Assembly (NCBI GenBank): GCA_025529335.1
Contig: JAMYHX010000152.1
Location: forward strand, 19,677 to 83,676
DNA: 64,000 nt
Direction of reading: 5' to 3'
Source of the DNA: Rhizopus sp. PT2906
Lineage: Eukaryota; Mucoromycota; Mucoromycetes; Mucorales; Rhizopodaceae
Positions within the stretch are counted from its first letter, which is position 1; every line of letters begins with the position of its first letter. Made by a program: the position numbers and the translations under genes. This document shows positions 21,588 through 32,330 of this stretch, one piece after another. The notes beneath the pieces are model-generated. The model was not told where the DNA came from and searched no databases. It saw only the letters and a list, made by a program, of their open reading frames with translations.

Positions 21588-24120
21588 TACCGCTCTTTAT
21601 ATTTAAATTGAAAAAGATTAGTATTTTAAAAAAAATATAAAATCAAGAAAAGGGGAAAGAAAATAATAATAATCAAATGGTATTAAAATATATACAAATT
21701 ATATATAAATGAGAAAGAAAAAAAAAAAGAAAGAAAGAAAAAGAAGGGGTAAAAATATCAGGTTTTCTTTTTTAATTTTTTATTTCTTGCAGAAAACGTC
21801 ACTTTTTTGTGTATTACTGAACTTGAATGGTTCTTTACGCATTAAAGAAAAAAAAATTTGTTTGTGTTGCCTTGATCTAAGGGTTCATGTGCCCTTTTTC
21901 TTTGCATTTATTTCTAAGCAAACAAATGATTTATTCTTTTAGTTTATCTTTAGAAGAAATGAAGAGAAAGGAAGGGTCATTTCCTTTTTACTTTTTCCTT
22001 GGTGTCACCTTTGTTAAAACCCTGACATTAAACAGATACGTAGAAAGAATGTATCCACAGAGTTGTCCTTTTTTATTTTGTTAAGAAATAATAAATGCGC
22101 AGATAATATGGACTAAAACATAATAATAATCTCTCTTTTTTTTTTTAGATCAAAAATGATAAGTCGTACGAGCTGAAACACCCGAGTAGAAATAAAACTC
22201 GGTCCGTTGCATTCAAGAGTCCCTCTCATTTTCCCTTTTTTACAAACATATTTAATCATGATTTTATGTCCTCTAATGAACATAACATATTCTCCTGTTT
22301 AAGGTTATAGATAAACTTGCTATTCTTTTTGGTTAATAAGAAATTACTTGAGGACAAGTCTTTAGCAAAAAGCCATTGATTGTACGACAAACAGTTTTAT
22401 GCACCAAAAACAAATTAGGGGTAATGGTATGAGCATAGTGGATAAAGGACAAATGCATTTTAGCTCCATTTTGAGAAAAAAAAAGGCAGTGCCAGTAAAG
22501 TCAACAAGAATAAAGTAATAGGGTCATTTGAAAAGGTACAATTGCAGTTACAGAAATACCAGCTTTTATTTGATCTCACAGAATAGTTCAGGTGAACACA
22601 TCTAATTACCCTTAAACAGCATTAAATCATGCAGCTTAGTGCATTGCGTTAGCGTGATATGAGAGTAATGTTATGACAGAGTAGTCATGTCTTTGTCTCT
22701 TTTGGACATCATGCAAATGTAGTCAATCATAAATAGGCTCCCTGTTGATCATTTACCAACATCATTACGAGTAAATCTTAATGTCCACATGGTGTTTCCA
22801 AATTAATCGACTCACTTTAGAAAGTTTGATAAATATCAAACATGCATTACTTTTATATACCATCCCTTTTTGACTTTGGCTCCCTATGATAACTGCCTAC
22901 TTGTACTAAGAGTATTGTTGATACATATTGCTCCAAAACACGTACTATGACCTATTCTTCAGAACACCCTTGATCATTCTTTCCCGTAACAATCGAATGT
23001 ATTCTAAAAATTTGGCAGTCTTTTACCTGTGGTGATACAATGCAGACATAAACATTCCAAAAAGGTTTGCGCTTTTTGTTTTGAGTGTCTTGGCATAGCA
23101 CTTGTACTTTTTGATAGGTTGTATTTATGATATGCCTGGGAAGTACGCATTGAATTGTCCTCTTGTTTAACAGAAGTTGTCTAGTTGAATGTTTACTCCT
23201 AAACTTTGATCATTGACAAGTTTCTAGTGGCCATGAGAGACTTTTCCCGTCATTACAAGGGTGTTTACGTGAGCAACTGTCTCTTTGTATTCTACTTCAT
23301 TTTTCTTAGTCATAAATCTAGCTAAATTCAAAATTCTTTCTCTGTGGTTTGATAAGCCTGTATTTGTCAACTTAAAGGTATCTACTACATACGTCATTGT
23401 TGGATGAAAACGATATAAAAGCATCATAGTTGAACTAATTGTAAACCTTGTCCTTTAAAGTCATTACTCTCAAGAATATATATCGGCTGGGGATTCCATG
23501 GCTCCAAAGTCTGTATCATGTGTCATCATTATACAATACGGCGAATATGTAACGCAAGCTGGTAATATTTTTTTTTCTTTGGTATATACTTTATGACTTG
23601 TAGTCAAATCAACAGCCATGTAACTACATTGCTTATTTTATGTTATTGTATGTAAAGAGGAGTGTTTGATAAATGATTATTTATGAGTTGCAAATATAAA
23701 CTTGCAAGTTGTTGTTCATCAAAAAGTTTCCAGAATGAAAGGTGATCACAATTTACCTAATAGCTTTTGAGTAACAATAGAATACGGAAACGGTGAACAG
23801 GTATTGAAATAATCAAAAAGAGATTTAAACTAAGCCAAGTAAATATGTGCAAATGAAAAAGGGAGAGAAAAAAGAACAAGAATTGATTTTGGGAGATGCA
23901 TTTATAGTCGTCAACTTAAAACTCCATTTATCCATGGTATCATTCATTCGAGACAACTTGATTTGGAAAGACGGTACGATAATTTAATCACCGAGCACCT
24001 TAAATCCTATAGTCTTGAGCTCGGGCCTTATTCCGATATTTAATTTACTGCTATTTTACGTTTATTTCATTTATTTATTTTTTTTTTTCCTTGTTTCTTT
24101 TTTCCTTTATAAACTTGATT
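21588..24120. other. Long intergenic region
   Basis: About 2.5 kb between the divergent kinase and homeobox genes. It has long A/T tracts and no frame I can support. A minus-strand frame at 23224-23427 (67 codons) has no recognisable motif. It probably contains both promoters. Confidence 0.5.
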
Positions 24121-24562
24121 ATGACTACTGCTGCTGCTGCTGCTACTACTACTCCCACTGTTAGTCATGGTATTACTACCCATGTTACTACCGCTATGAC
24201 AGCTAATACAAGTACTTTCAAAATTCAGCAACATGATAGGATAAATAACGATGGTATGTTTATAAATTTATTTAGTTTATATTAATAAGAAGGAACTGAT
24301 CCATTACGAATTTAGTCATTCAAATAAAGCCAAAAAGAAAGCGAATTTCACCGCAGCAATTCCATCTGCTGTCAGAATCATTCAAACAAACAGATACCCC
24401 AAATTATGATTTACGGGAAAAATTAGCAAAGCAGTTAGACATGACAAATCGTGAAGTTCAGGCAAGTTTTTTTAAAGTGTTCATATGATTTGGTGGTGTA
24501 ACCTTCTCTTTAGGTATGGTTTCAAAACCGTCGTGCTAAGGTCAATCGACTTAGGTTACAGC

Positions 24563-24606
<44 letters not shown>

Positions 24607-24873
24607 AAAGAACAAGAACATAATGATCAGGACCAAGAAGAACCGATAAGCAATAAGAAACCAAGATTTTATTACTGGAATAATAACAAATCATCAACTT
24701 CTTCTTCTGTATCTTCTTCTCCTCCTCTAACTCCTCATGATATTGTTATCAATCCAAACTTGACTCCAATTGATATACTCGCTACAGCCGCTGCTTATGT
24801 TCAGCAGTGGGATGAAGAAAATGAAAGACAACGAAAAGAGCAAGAAAAGAAACGATGGAGACCGTGGCTTTAA
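24121..24873 (+). CDS. Homeodomain transcription factor with polyglutamine tract
   Basis: Three exons, 24121-24253, 24316-24461 and 24514-24873, give 212 residues. The homeodomain spans about residues 49-107: KPKRKRISPQQFHLL at the N-terminal arm and helix 1, LAKQLDMTNREVQ at helix 2, and recognition helix VWFQNRRAK (94-102). A tract of 16 Gln (24559-24606) follows immediately, then a Ser/Pro-rich region (SSSVSSSPPLTPHD) and a C-terminal WRPWL. The second intron (24462-24513) has a GC-AG boundary between helix 2 and helix 3. It should be a sequence-specific DNA-binding regulator; its targets are unknown. A TTG 10 codons upstream keeps the frame open, but ATG at 24121 is the sensible start. 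Confidence 0.9.
24559..24606 (+). repeat. CAA microsatellite coding polyglutamine
   Basis: One CAG followed by 15 CAA codons in frame inside the homeobox gene, directly after the DNA-recognition helix. Length polymorphism between strains is likely. Confidence 0.95.
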
Positions 24874-25431
24874 AAAAATTCCCTCTTTCTCATTTTGTAC
24901 AGTTCCCAAAAATTAATATGTCGCAGGTATAGGAAAAATTAAAAATCAATGTCCACTGTGGGTGTAAAGATATACAAGCTCATGATGATTCGATGCAAGA
25001 TTCATGTATATTTTTTGTCAATTGCATCAAATCCATGAAGAAATATAGTTACATGAAACAAATAGATGTTTAATAAACACTACATGAAATCTAAATATAT
25101 TATCATCATCTTGCTTGCCAAAGCATTCATAAAGATAAAATGGCAATTCACACTTTGGAATGTGATTAAAATACAAGCACAAGATGGATCATATATAAAA
25201 TAGACAATGATGACTCATTAAAGGGTGATATTAAGCAAGGGTATTCTTTCTAATATCTTACAATGTCAATCAAGAATATACTATTACAAATTTCAGAAGA
25301 AGGAGGTGATATTATTAAAGATATTTGGTATCTTGCTTCTAACAAAAAAAAGTTACAAAGTACAATATGTCTTTTAAATCATAGTTTATAAGAGACGCTG
25401 AATGACATTTATTTATTTACAAAGTTATTGT
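24874..25431. other. Intergenic, convergent 3' ends
   Basis: About 560 bp of AT-rich sequence between the homeobox and alcohol dehydrogenase stops; nothing recognised. Confidence 0.6.
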
Positions 25432-26530
25432 CTAGTTTTCCAATACAAATCTAAATCTAGGCAACCCAGCTCTAAAGTCTTCAATGGCCTTGTTAACTTT
25501 TGACATTGGGTATTTCTTGTACCAAGCCTTGAGGTTCTTTTCAGATACCAATTGAAGCATATCATCCAAATCTTTAACACTTCCAACTAAAGAGCCAACA
25601 ACAACTATTTGCTTCATGAGTTGAGGGAAGATGGGGATGGGTGGATATTGGAATTCAGGAGCGCTAACGTTAATAAAGATGCCATCAGGAAGCAAGAGGT
25701 TAAAGTAGGTTTCCCACTTGAAGTCTTCTCCTACACCAGTACAAATGATATGCGTCAACTTGTTTGCATATTTTGCCATTGCTTCATCATCGCTTGTGAC
25801 AACATAATCATCGCATCCGAGTTTAATGGCATCATCGTGCTTTCTGTTGCTGGAAGAAAAGGCGACCACAGTGGCACCTAATGCTTTACCAAACATGACT
25901 GCAAAGTGACCAAGACCACCAATACCTAAAACACCCAAGGTTGAACCAGGACCGACCTTCCATCGTCTGAGAGGAGCATAGGTTGTTACACCTCCACACA
26001 AGAAGCTAGCAGCATTTTCGTTGGAAACATTATCAGGGATCTTGCAAACAAACATTTCATCACCACGCCACTTGTCAGCATAACCACCCAATGTTTTTTC
26101 ACCGGTTGGCCAGCGAGAGCCATAGGTAAGAATTCCTTTCGGACAAGTGTTTTCAGCTCCTTGGTTGCAACGGTGACATTGTCCGCATGCACCACACATA
26201 GCACCCATACCAGCACGATCACCAACCTTGACTCTTGTCACATTCTTTCCTACTCTGGTGACAACACCAGTAATTTCATGACCAACAACAATTGGATAGT
26301 CAGTGGGTCCCCAGTTAGAGTCTGTCAATAACAGGGTCAGTCATTGGTCTTTAGAGCGCGTTATTTATATACATACCAATAGTGTGAACATCGCTACCAC
26401 AGATACCACAGTGAGTGATATCCATTTCGACAGAATTATCATCCCAAGCCTTCATTGGGAATTGCATTTGTTCAAGTGGTTTACCCTTGCCAGCACAAGC
26501 CCAACCAGTAAGTGTATCGTTATGAGACAT
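25432..26530 (-). CDS. Zinc-dependent cinnamyl-alcohol-dehydrogenase-type reductase (Adh6/7-like)
   Basis: Two exons, 26377-26530 and 25432-26321, give 347 residues. Catalytic zinc ligands are in HCGICGSDVH (Cys-44), VVGHE (His-66, Glu-67) and FLCGGVTTY. Structural zinc Cys are in CGACGQCHRC and ENTC. The Rossmann motif GIGGLGH is followed by SSSNRK, whose basic residue after the second strand fits NADP(H) preference. Family members reduce medium-chain and aromatic aldehydes in the cytosol, giving fusel alcohols and detoxifying aldehydes. The normal length is about 350-360. The intron follows the first zinc motif. Confidence 0.93.
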
Positions 26531-28428
26531 ATTTTAGAAAGAAGAAAAAGTTTATAATTAGTAAAAAGCATCAATCGTCTTTGTCTTATTTATTAAAAAA
26601 GATCCCGTCAATGGTTTACGTACGCTTGTTTCCTTCAAAGTAAGTTGCTCACGTATGCATTTTTCTTTGACTGTCCATATTAGGTAATGAAGGACGTAAG
26701 CGGACAATTCACAGTCCTGTTCCTTGGAAATCGATTGGCTCTGTATAGTGTTGCTCCGGTCGTCTCTTTCTCTCTTATTACTAATACTGAAAGCTTATTA
26801 TTTCATTTGTAAGCTATTAGCAGTTTGTTAGCTGCTTTCAAAAAGAAGTATGTTTCAGAGTAACTTGCTGTTTGGTGTTACGCTTTTACTACGCAATCAA
26901 GTATGATATCATTGATTTAAAAGCATACCAAACATATCTTATGTTCATTACAAGCAAGTTGAGAGGGAACATCTTGAAAAAGAGCACAATAAACTCCATA
27001 GGGAGTAGTTCAAAGAAATCAATCAAAACAGTAAACAGGATAGTGTCGTGCTTTATAGATAAACTTGAAGGGAATTAAGCAGGAACTGACTCTGAAACCT
27101 GTTTTAGCCAAAACAAAGACAAGAACGACAAAATACGTCCAATGATCCTGACCCAAGATGATTTTCAAGTGCTTCCTTTTCTTCATTATTAAGGCCTATG
27201 TTTTTACGAATGCTACATTACTTATACAATGGCCTGTCGTATTTCTACTTTTATATTAAGAAGACTACATTTGTCGTTGTCAGATAGACAATATACATTT
27301 CATGCAAGTTGTAACTGGCTGACAACATTTAATGGCCAATTTCCTTTTTTCCCATGAAAGATTTATTCCATCCTGTGGTACCCTCATACTTTACATGGTA
27401 AAAGAATTCAGACTGCTCGTAAGAACGATGGTGAATGAATTTGCAACGATCGACTATGCAGTTGAAAATTCTTTGAGCCTACAAAGTACCCTTTTTTTTT
27501 CAGAAAAAAGTGTAGGATTAACAAGGGTTCGAAATGCGTGTATCATTTACTATTACAATTTTTGGTGGCAGTGTTGCTAACATAGCAGACTCAAGCTGAC
27601 CAAGGCATTCAAGATGAGAGGTACTACCCTATCGCATGGTTTGTAGATAACTTATACCATACGAGGTCTGTTTAGCATCCTGTTGTTGAGAGCACAAAGA
27701 GAAAGTGTTAGTTTCCCTTTTGGACCTCTTAAGAGAGCGGATGGAAAGACAATGTTGTTTCATCTTCTTTTTCGAGCATCCTTTGTGATGACAGCAATAT
27801 CAGGTTGATTTTACACTTGTTGATATGACAATGTCAAACCTATAGATGTAGCAAATATATGTCCAAAAATATCATATCGCTGTAAGGAAAATGATTCGAA
27901 TAAGCATTGTAATAATCTATTAGCCATGATGTATGTACTACCGCAGAGACCAAAAGAAAGAGTAAACGAAGGATTACCTGAGATAACCTCAATTAATTTA
28001 AGAGAAAAACGATAAATAACAAGGACAAGCAAGTATTTGTGAGAAGCAGTTTGTTCCTGTAAATAGGATATAGCCCAAAATACAATGAAAAAGAGGGATA
28101 TATTTATACTTTTTAAAGTGCTATAAATTAAGGTACAATTAGATTCCTTCTGCTACGGTTATGGTTAAAGCTGCAGTGTCTGGCTTACCATAAAAATCCA
28201 GATGGTTGTTAGCTTATTCCAATTGGTTCCTTTTATTTTCATTTTTCGTCATAGAGACTATGTGTTGAAATAGTGCTTCATATTTCTTACAAACTAAAAG
28301 CCTGTACCTTTTGTTTGTGCGTTTTACAGAGATAATTTAAATGTCCGCCAACCCCTCCCCTATCAAAATTTTGAATACACAAAAGTCAGATTTTTCTATC
28401 CCTTTCTTCCTTGTTCTTTTTTTTTGAC
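26531..28428. other. Intergenic, gene-poor
   Basis: About 1.9 kb between the divergent alcohol dehydrogenase and TRAP1 genes. Frames at 26872-27078, 27332-27580 and 27811-28032 (-) are short, lack good starts and show no domain; I treat them as noise or very old relics. Confidence 0.5.
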
Positions 28429-30444
28429 ATGTTTCTTTTACGTACGAAGGCACCTTTACTTAAAGCAGCCCGTACAAGCATTCAACGACTGCACCCTGTT
28501 GTTCGTCAAACCGCTGTGAAGGGATCCAGTTATGCGATTGGAAAGTTTATCTTGACACATGCCCCCTATACCACTGCCGCCACCACTCAAGACGATAACG
28601 AGGTTTGTATGTTTTTTGTTTTTGGATATCAGTGGTTTTTAATTGTTAATATCTATTTAGCACAAGGCAACCAAGAACGAAGAAGTAGTGACTGGCGAGG
28701 CACAAGTTCATGAATTCAAAACAGAGACAAAACGATTATTGGATATTGTCGCCAATTCTCTTTATTCAGAAAAAGAAATCTTTGTTCGGTAAGAAGAGCA
28801 AAATCAAAGCAATAATTGTGTCATATGACTTATTTGCTATATGCGTGCATATATAGTGAGCTTATTTCTAATGCAGCTGATGCCCTGGAAAAGTTAAGAC
28901 AGACACAAGCCGTTCAACCTGATATCGACACTGGAAAACCATTGGAGATCCGAATTGAATTGGATAGAGAAAAGAATCAGTTTGTCATTCAGGATTTCGG
29001 TATTGGTATGACCTTGGATGAATTGAATGCAAATTTGGGTACAATTGCCAGTTCTGGCTCAAAGAAATTTATGGAAAAGATGGAGCAGTCTGAAAAGAAC
29101 ACTTCTATTATCGGGCAGTTTGGTGTTGGTTTCTATTCTACCGTAAGTATCCAAGAAGGCATATATAGGGTAAAAGGTTAATCTATATGACTATAGTTCA
29201 TGGTAGGCAAGAGGATTCGTGTTTACACCAAATCTGCTTTGCCTGGCTCAAAGGGTTACTGTTGGGAAACCGATGGTCAAGGTTCTTATTCAGTTGCCGA
29301 AGCAGACAATGTTGCTGTTGGTACAAAGATTGTTATTGATCTTCGCGACGATTCAAAATACTATTCATCACAGTTGGAGGTGGATTCTATCATCAAGAAA
29401 TACTCCAAGTAAGTTTTTACTTGTTTTGTTTATGCTCATTCTCTCCCTTAACACTCGATTAGCTTTGTTGGATTCCCCATCTATTTGAACGGAAAAGAAG
29501 TGAACACAATTGAGGCCATCTGGACCAAAGACCGTAACAGTGTCACAGCCGAACAACATAAGCAATTTTATCGTTTCATCGCCAACGCCTGGGATGATCC
29601 TCAGTACACATTACACTTCAAGACCGATTCTCCACTGTCGATCTCTTCTGTTTTATACATTCCAGAAAAGCATATGGAGTTCTTGGGCGAGCAAGTTGAG
29701 CCAGGTGTCTCTCTTTATTCTCGTAAAGTCCTTATCCAGGCCAAGTCTGCTGGCTTACTTCCCAAGTATCTTCGTTTCCTTAAGGGTGTTGTGGATTCTG
29801 AGGATATTCCACTCAACGTATCTCGTGAGTTATTACAAGACAACATCTTATCTCGCTTACGTATGGTCATGACTTCACGCATTCTTAAATGGCTCGATAC
29901 CGAAGCCAAGAAGGATCCCAAGAAATATGATGAGTTCTTTTTGGATTACGGACAGTTCATTAAGGAAGGTGTTTGTACCGACGCCATGCATAAGAGAGAT
30001 ATTGCGAAATTACTTCGATTTGAAAGTTCAACTTCAAAGCCTGGAGACACAATGATCAGCTTGGAAGAATACACGAAGCGCGCAAAGGAGGGTCAGAAAC
30101 GTATCTATTATTTGCTGACGCCTAAACGTAAATACGCAGAAGAAAGTCCATATACAGAAGTGTTTAAAAAGAACGGTGTTGAATTACTTTACTTGTATGA
30201 TACTGTCGATGAGTTTGTCGTGAACCATTTGAAGGAATTCCAGGGCTACGATCTCATCTCGGCTGACTCCCCCGAAGCAGCCTCTGATCCACTTTTACAA
30301 CAACATAAAGAGGATAAAGATAAGAGTTTGTCTGATGATGATGCAAAGACTCTTGCAAAATGGATTGAGCAAACTCTTGGAGATGAGGTTGTCAAGGGTG
30401 TTAATGTGTCTCGAAGACTGAATACTTTCCCTGCTATCGGTAAG

Positions 30445-30475
<31 letters not shown>

Positions 30476-30883
30476 AACTTTCTGGATTGGCTCGATGCTC
30501 ATATTTTGTTATAGTACTTGAACATGAAAGTCCAGCTATGAGAAAGATGATGCAAATGATGCAAGGTTCTGCCAAGATGGAAGAACTTCCTCCAACACCT
30601 ACTTTATTAGAAATTAATCCTGATCATCCTGTCATGAAGGGTATCTTTGGCATGCGTCAAACAAACCCAGAATTGGCTAAATTAGTAACTGAACAGGTTT
30701 GTATCAATCATTGATAATAATGAATGATGATAATAACAATAATCATCTTAGATCTATGACAATGCCTTATGTGCTGCTGGTGTCCTGGATGACCCAAGAT
30801 CAATGATTACAAGATTAAACAAATTATTAGAAATTACAGTCAATACATCTGTCATAGAACAAGACAAGAAAGTAAAAGCATAG
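28429..30883 (+). CDS. TRAP1: Mitochondrial HSP90 chaperone, TRAP1-like
   Basis: Seven exons (28429-28602, 28661-28788, 28857-29142, 29197-29408, 29463-30439, 30515-30696, 30752-30883) give 696 residues. The first 50 residues are basic and Ser/Thr/Arg-rich with few acids, a mitochondrial presequence. The GHKL ATPase domain shows ELISNAADALEKL, DFGIGMT, and GQFGVGFYS. The middle domain has SVLYIPEKHMEFLG and RELLQDN. As in TRAP1 and bacterial HtpG, there is no long charged linker and no MEEVD-type tail; the C-terminus reads EQDKKVKA. It folds matrix proteins as an ATP-driven dimer. Yeasts lack this paralogue. The next gene downstream is a mitochondrial peroxiredoxin. Confidence 0.93.
30445..30470 (+). 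repeat. (TA)13 microsatellite in TRAP1 intron
   Basis: A perfect TA repeat starting five bases into the fifth intron of the TRAP1-like gene. Confidence 0.95.
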
Positions 30884-31042
30884 AGATTGCATTTGTATAG
30901 AAAAATAAAGTCATTGTCTTGTTTTATTGCTTGGTTTTCATGGAAAGCGATCGAAAACTAAAGAACATGTAAAAATATCATCCGAAAATCAAAGCCAGAA
31001 TAACAATTGAAATTGAGCTAGCCAGGGTTATGCAAACTTGAC

Positions 31043-31067
31043 TTTTTTTTTTTTTTTTTTTTTTTTT
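31043..31067 (+). repeat. 25-nt T tract just upstream of the peroxiredoxin start
   Basis: Uninterrupted T run ending four bases before the peroxiredoxin ATG, so it would lie in the 5' leader or at its start. Confidence 0.9.
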
Positions 31068-31071
31068 AATA

Positions 31072-32062
31072 ATGCTTTCTCGTGTCATTTCTCGTCCCCT
31101 TGTCAACGCTATCAGAGCTAATGCTCGTCCTCGCGTTGTTGCTCCTTTTACAAGAACTTTTACTGGTTCTAGCACTGGATTCCAATTGAACAACAACAAC
31201 AACAACAACAACGTTCAACGCAACCAACCACGACAATCAAAGCAATTAAAGCCAAAGGCCACTGTCCAAAGTAAGATAAACAAAAAGATATACACATAGT
31301 TTCATTTTTTGACTACTTCATTCAGAACGCGCTCCTTTCTGGGAGGCTAATGCTCTTGTCGATGGTGAATTCAAGAAGCTTTCTTCTTCCGACTATAAGG
31401 GAAAGTTCCTTATCATGCTCTTTTATCCTGCTGATTTCACTTTTGTTTGTCCAACTGAAATCTTGGCCTTCAGTGATCGTATTGAAGAATTCCGTAAGCT
31501 CGGTGCCGAAGTTGTTGGTATCAGTGTCGAGTAAGTGTAACTGCGATTGATGACACAACAATGATAACTAAATGTTTTTATTAGCAATGTCCACTCTCAC
31601 TTGGGTAAGAAGAGCAAATGAGGGTAAAAAACTATTAGAGGAGACGTGCTAACATATCCAATAGCTTGGACAAATGTGCCCAGAAAGCAAGGTGGTTTAG
31701 GTTCAGTCAACATCCCTCTTGTTTCTGATATTAACAAGGAAATTGCCAGAGATTACAACGGTAAGCAGCAGACATATCCTTAAAAAAAGGAGGATTTCTA
31801 ATATATTGATATAGTCTTGATTCCAAAGGAAGGAATTGCCCTCCGTGGTTTGTTTGTCATTGATCCTAAGGGTGTCCTTCGTGTTGCCCACATTCATGAC
31901 TTGCCTATTGGCCGTTCTGTTGACGAAACATTGAGAGTTGTTGAAGCCATCAAGTTTACTGATGAGCATGGTGAAGTTTGCCCTGCCAACTGGAAGAAGG
32001 GTGACAAGACAATCAAGCCTGACCCCAAGGGTTCCTTAGAATACTTTAATTCTGCCAACTAA
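31072..32062 (+). CDS. Mitochondrial typical 2-Cys peroxiredoxin
   Basis: Five exons (31072-31270, 31326-31530, 31585-31604, 31665-31760, 31815-32062) give 255 residues. The third exon is only 20 nt and encodes NVHSHL. Residues 1-35 form an Arg-rich presequence (MLSRVISRPLVNAIRANARP); an Asn/Gln-rich linker follows. The peroxidatic Cys is C108 in FTFVCPTE and the resolving Cys is C229 in GEVCPANWKKG. GGLG (in KQGGLGSVNIP) and a C-terminal YF (EYFNSAN) are both present; together they mark the hyperoxidation-sensitive class. It reduces peroxides with thioredoxin in the matrix. Same strand as the TRAP1-like gene, 188 bp downstream. Confidence 0.95.
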
Positions 32063-32330
32063 AATAAAACCTATTGTTACGCAAATTTAAAAGAGGGACC
32101 CCCTTTTTAAAATCAAGTGTATCTTTTTTTTTTTGTCAAGAGAATGCCGTTGCTTGTGGCCCGATTTGCAGTTCGGCCATGTACACACGCGGTAATAAGA
32201 ACTATTTTCCCCCTTGTTGATCATATAAGCAGAGCATCAGTCCAACAAAGATTACGTTGTGTTCATTAGGCTAAATTTGGTTATCGATCGTTATCTTCAA
32301 AGGCATCAATCAGTTCAGTCATTGCAAAAC

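Noticed and set aside
27515..27545. Possible tRNA B box (GGGTTCGAAAT)
   Set aside because: No matching A box, acceptor stem or anticodon arm around it. No other tRNA-like structure was found in the window by eye.
26872..28032. Three short frames between the alcohol dehydrogenase and TRAP1 genes
   Set aside because: They lack ATG starts or domain signatures and have no splice connection; kept only as a comment on the intergenic region.
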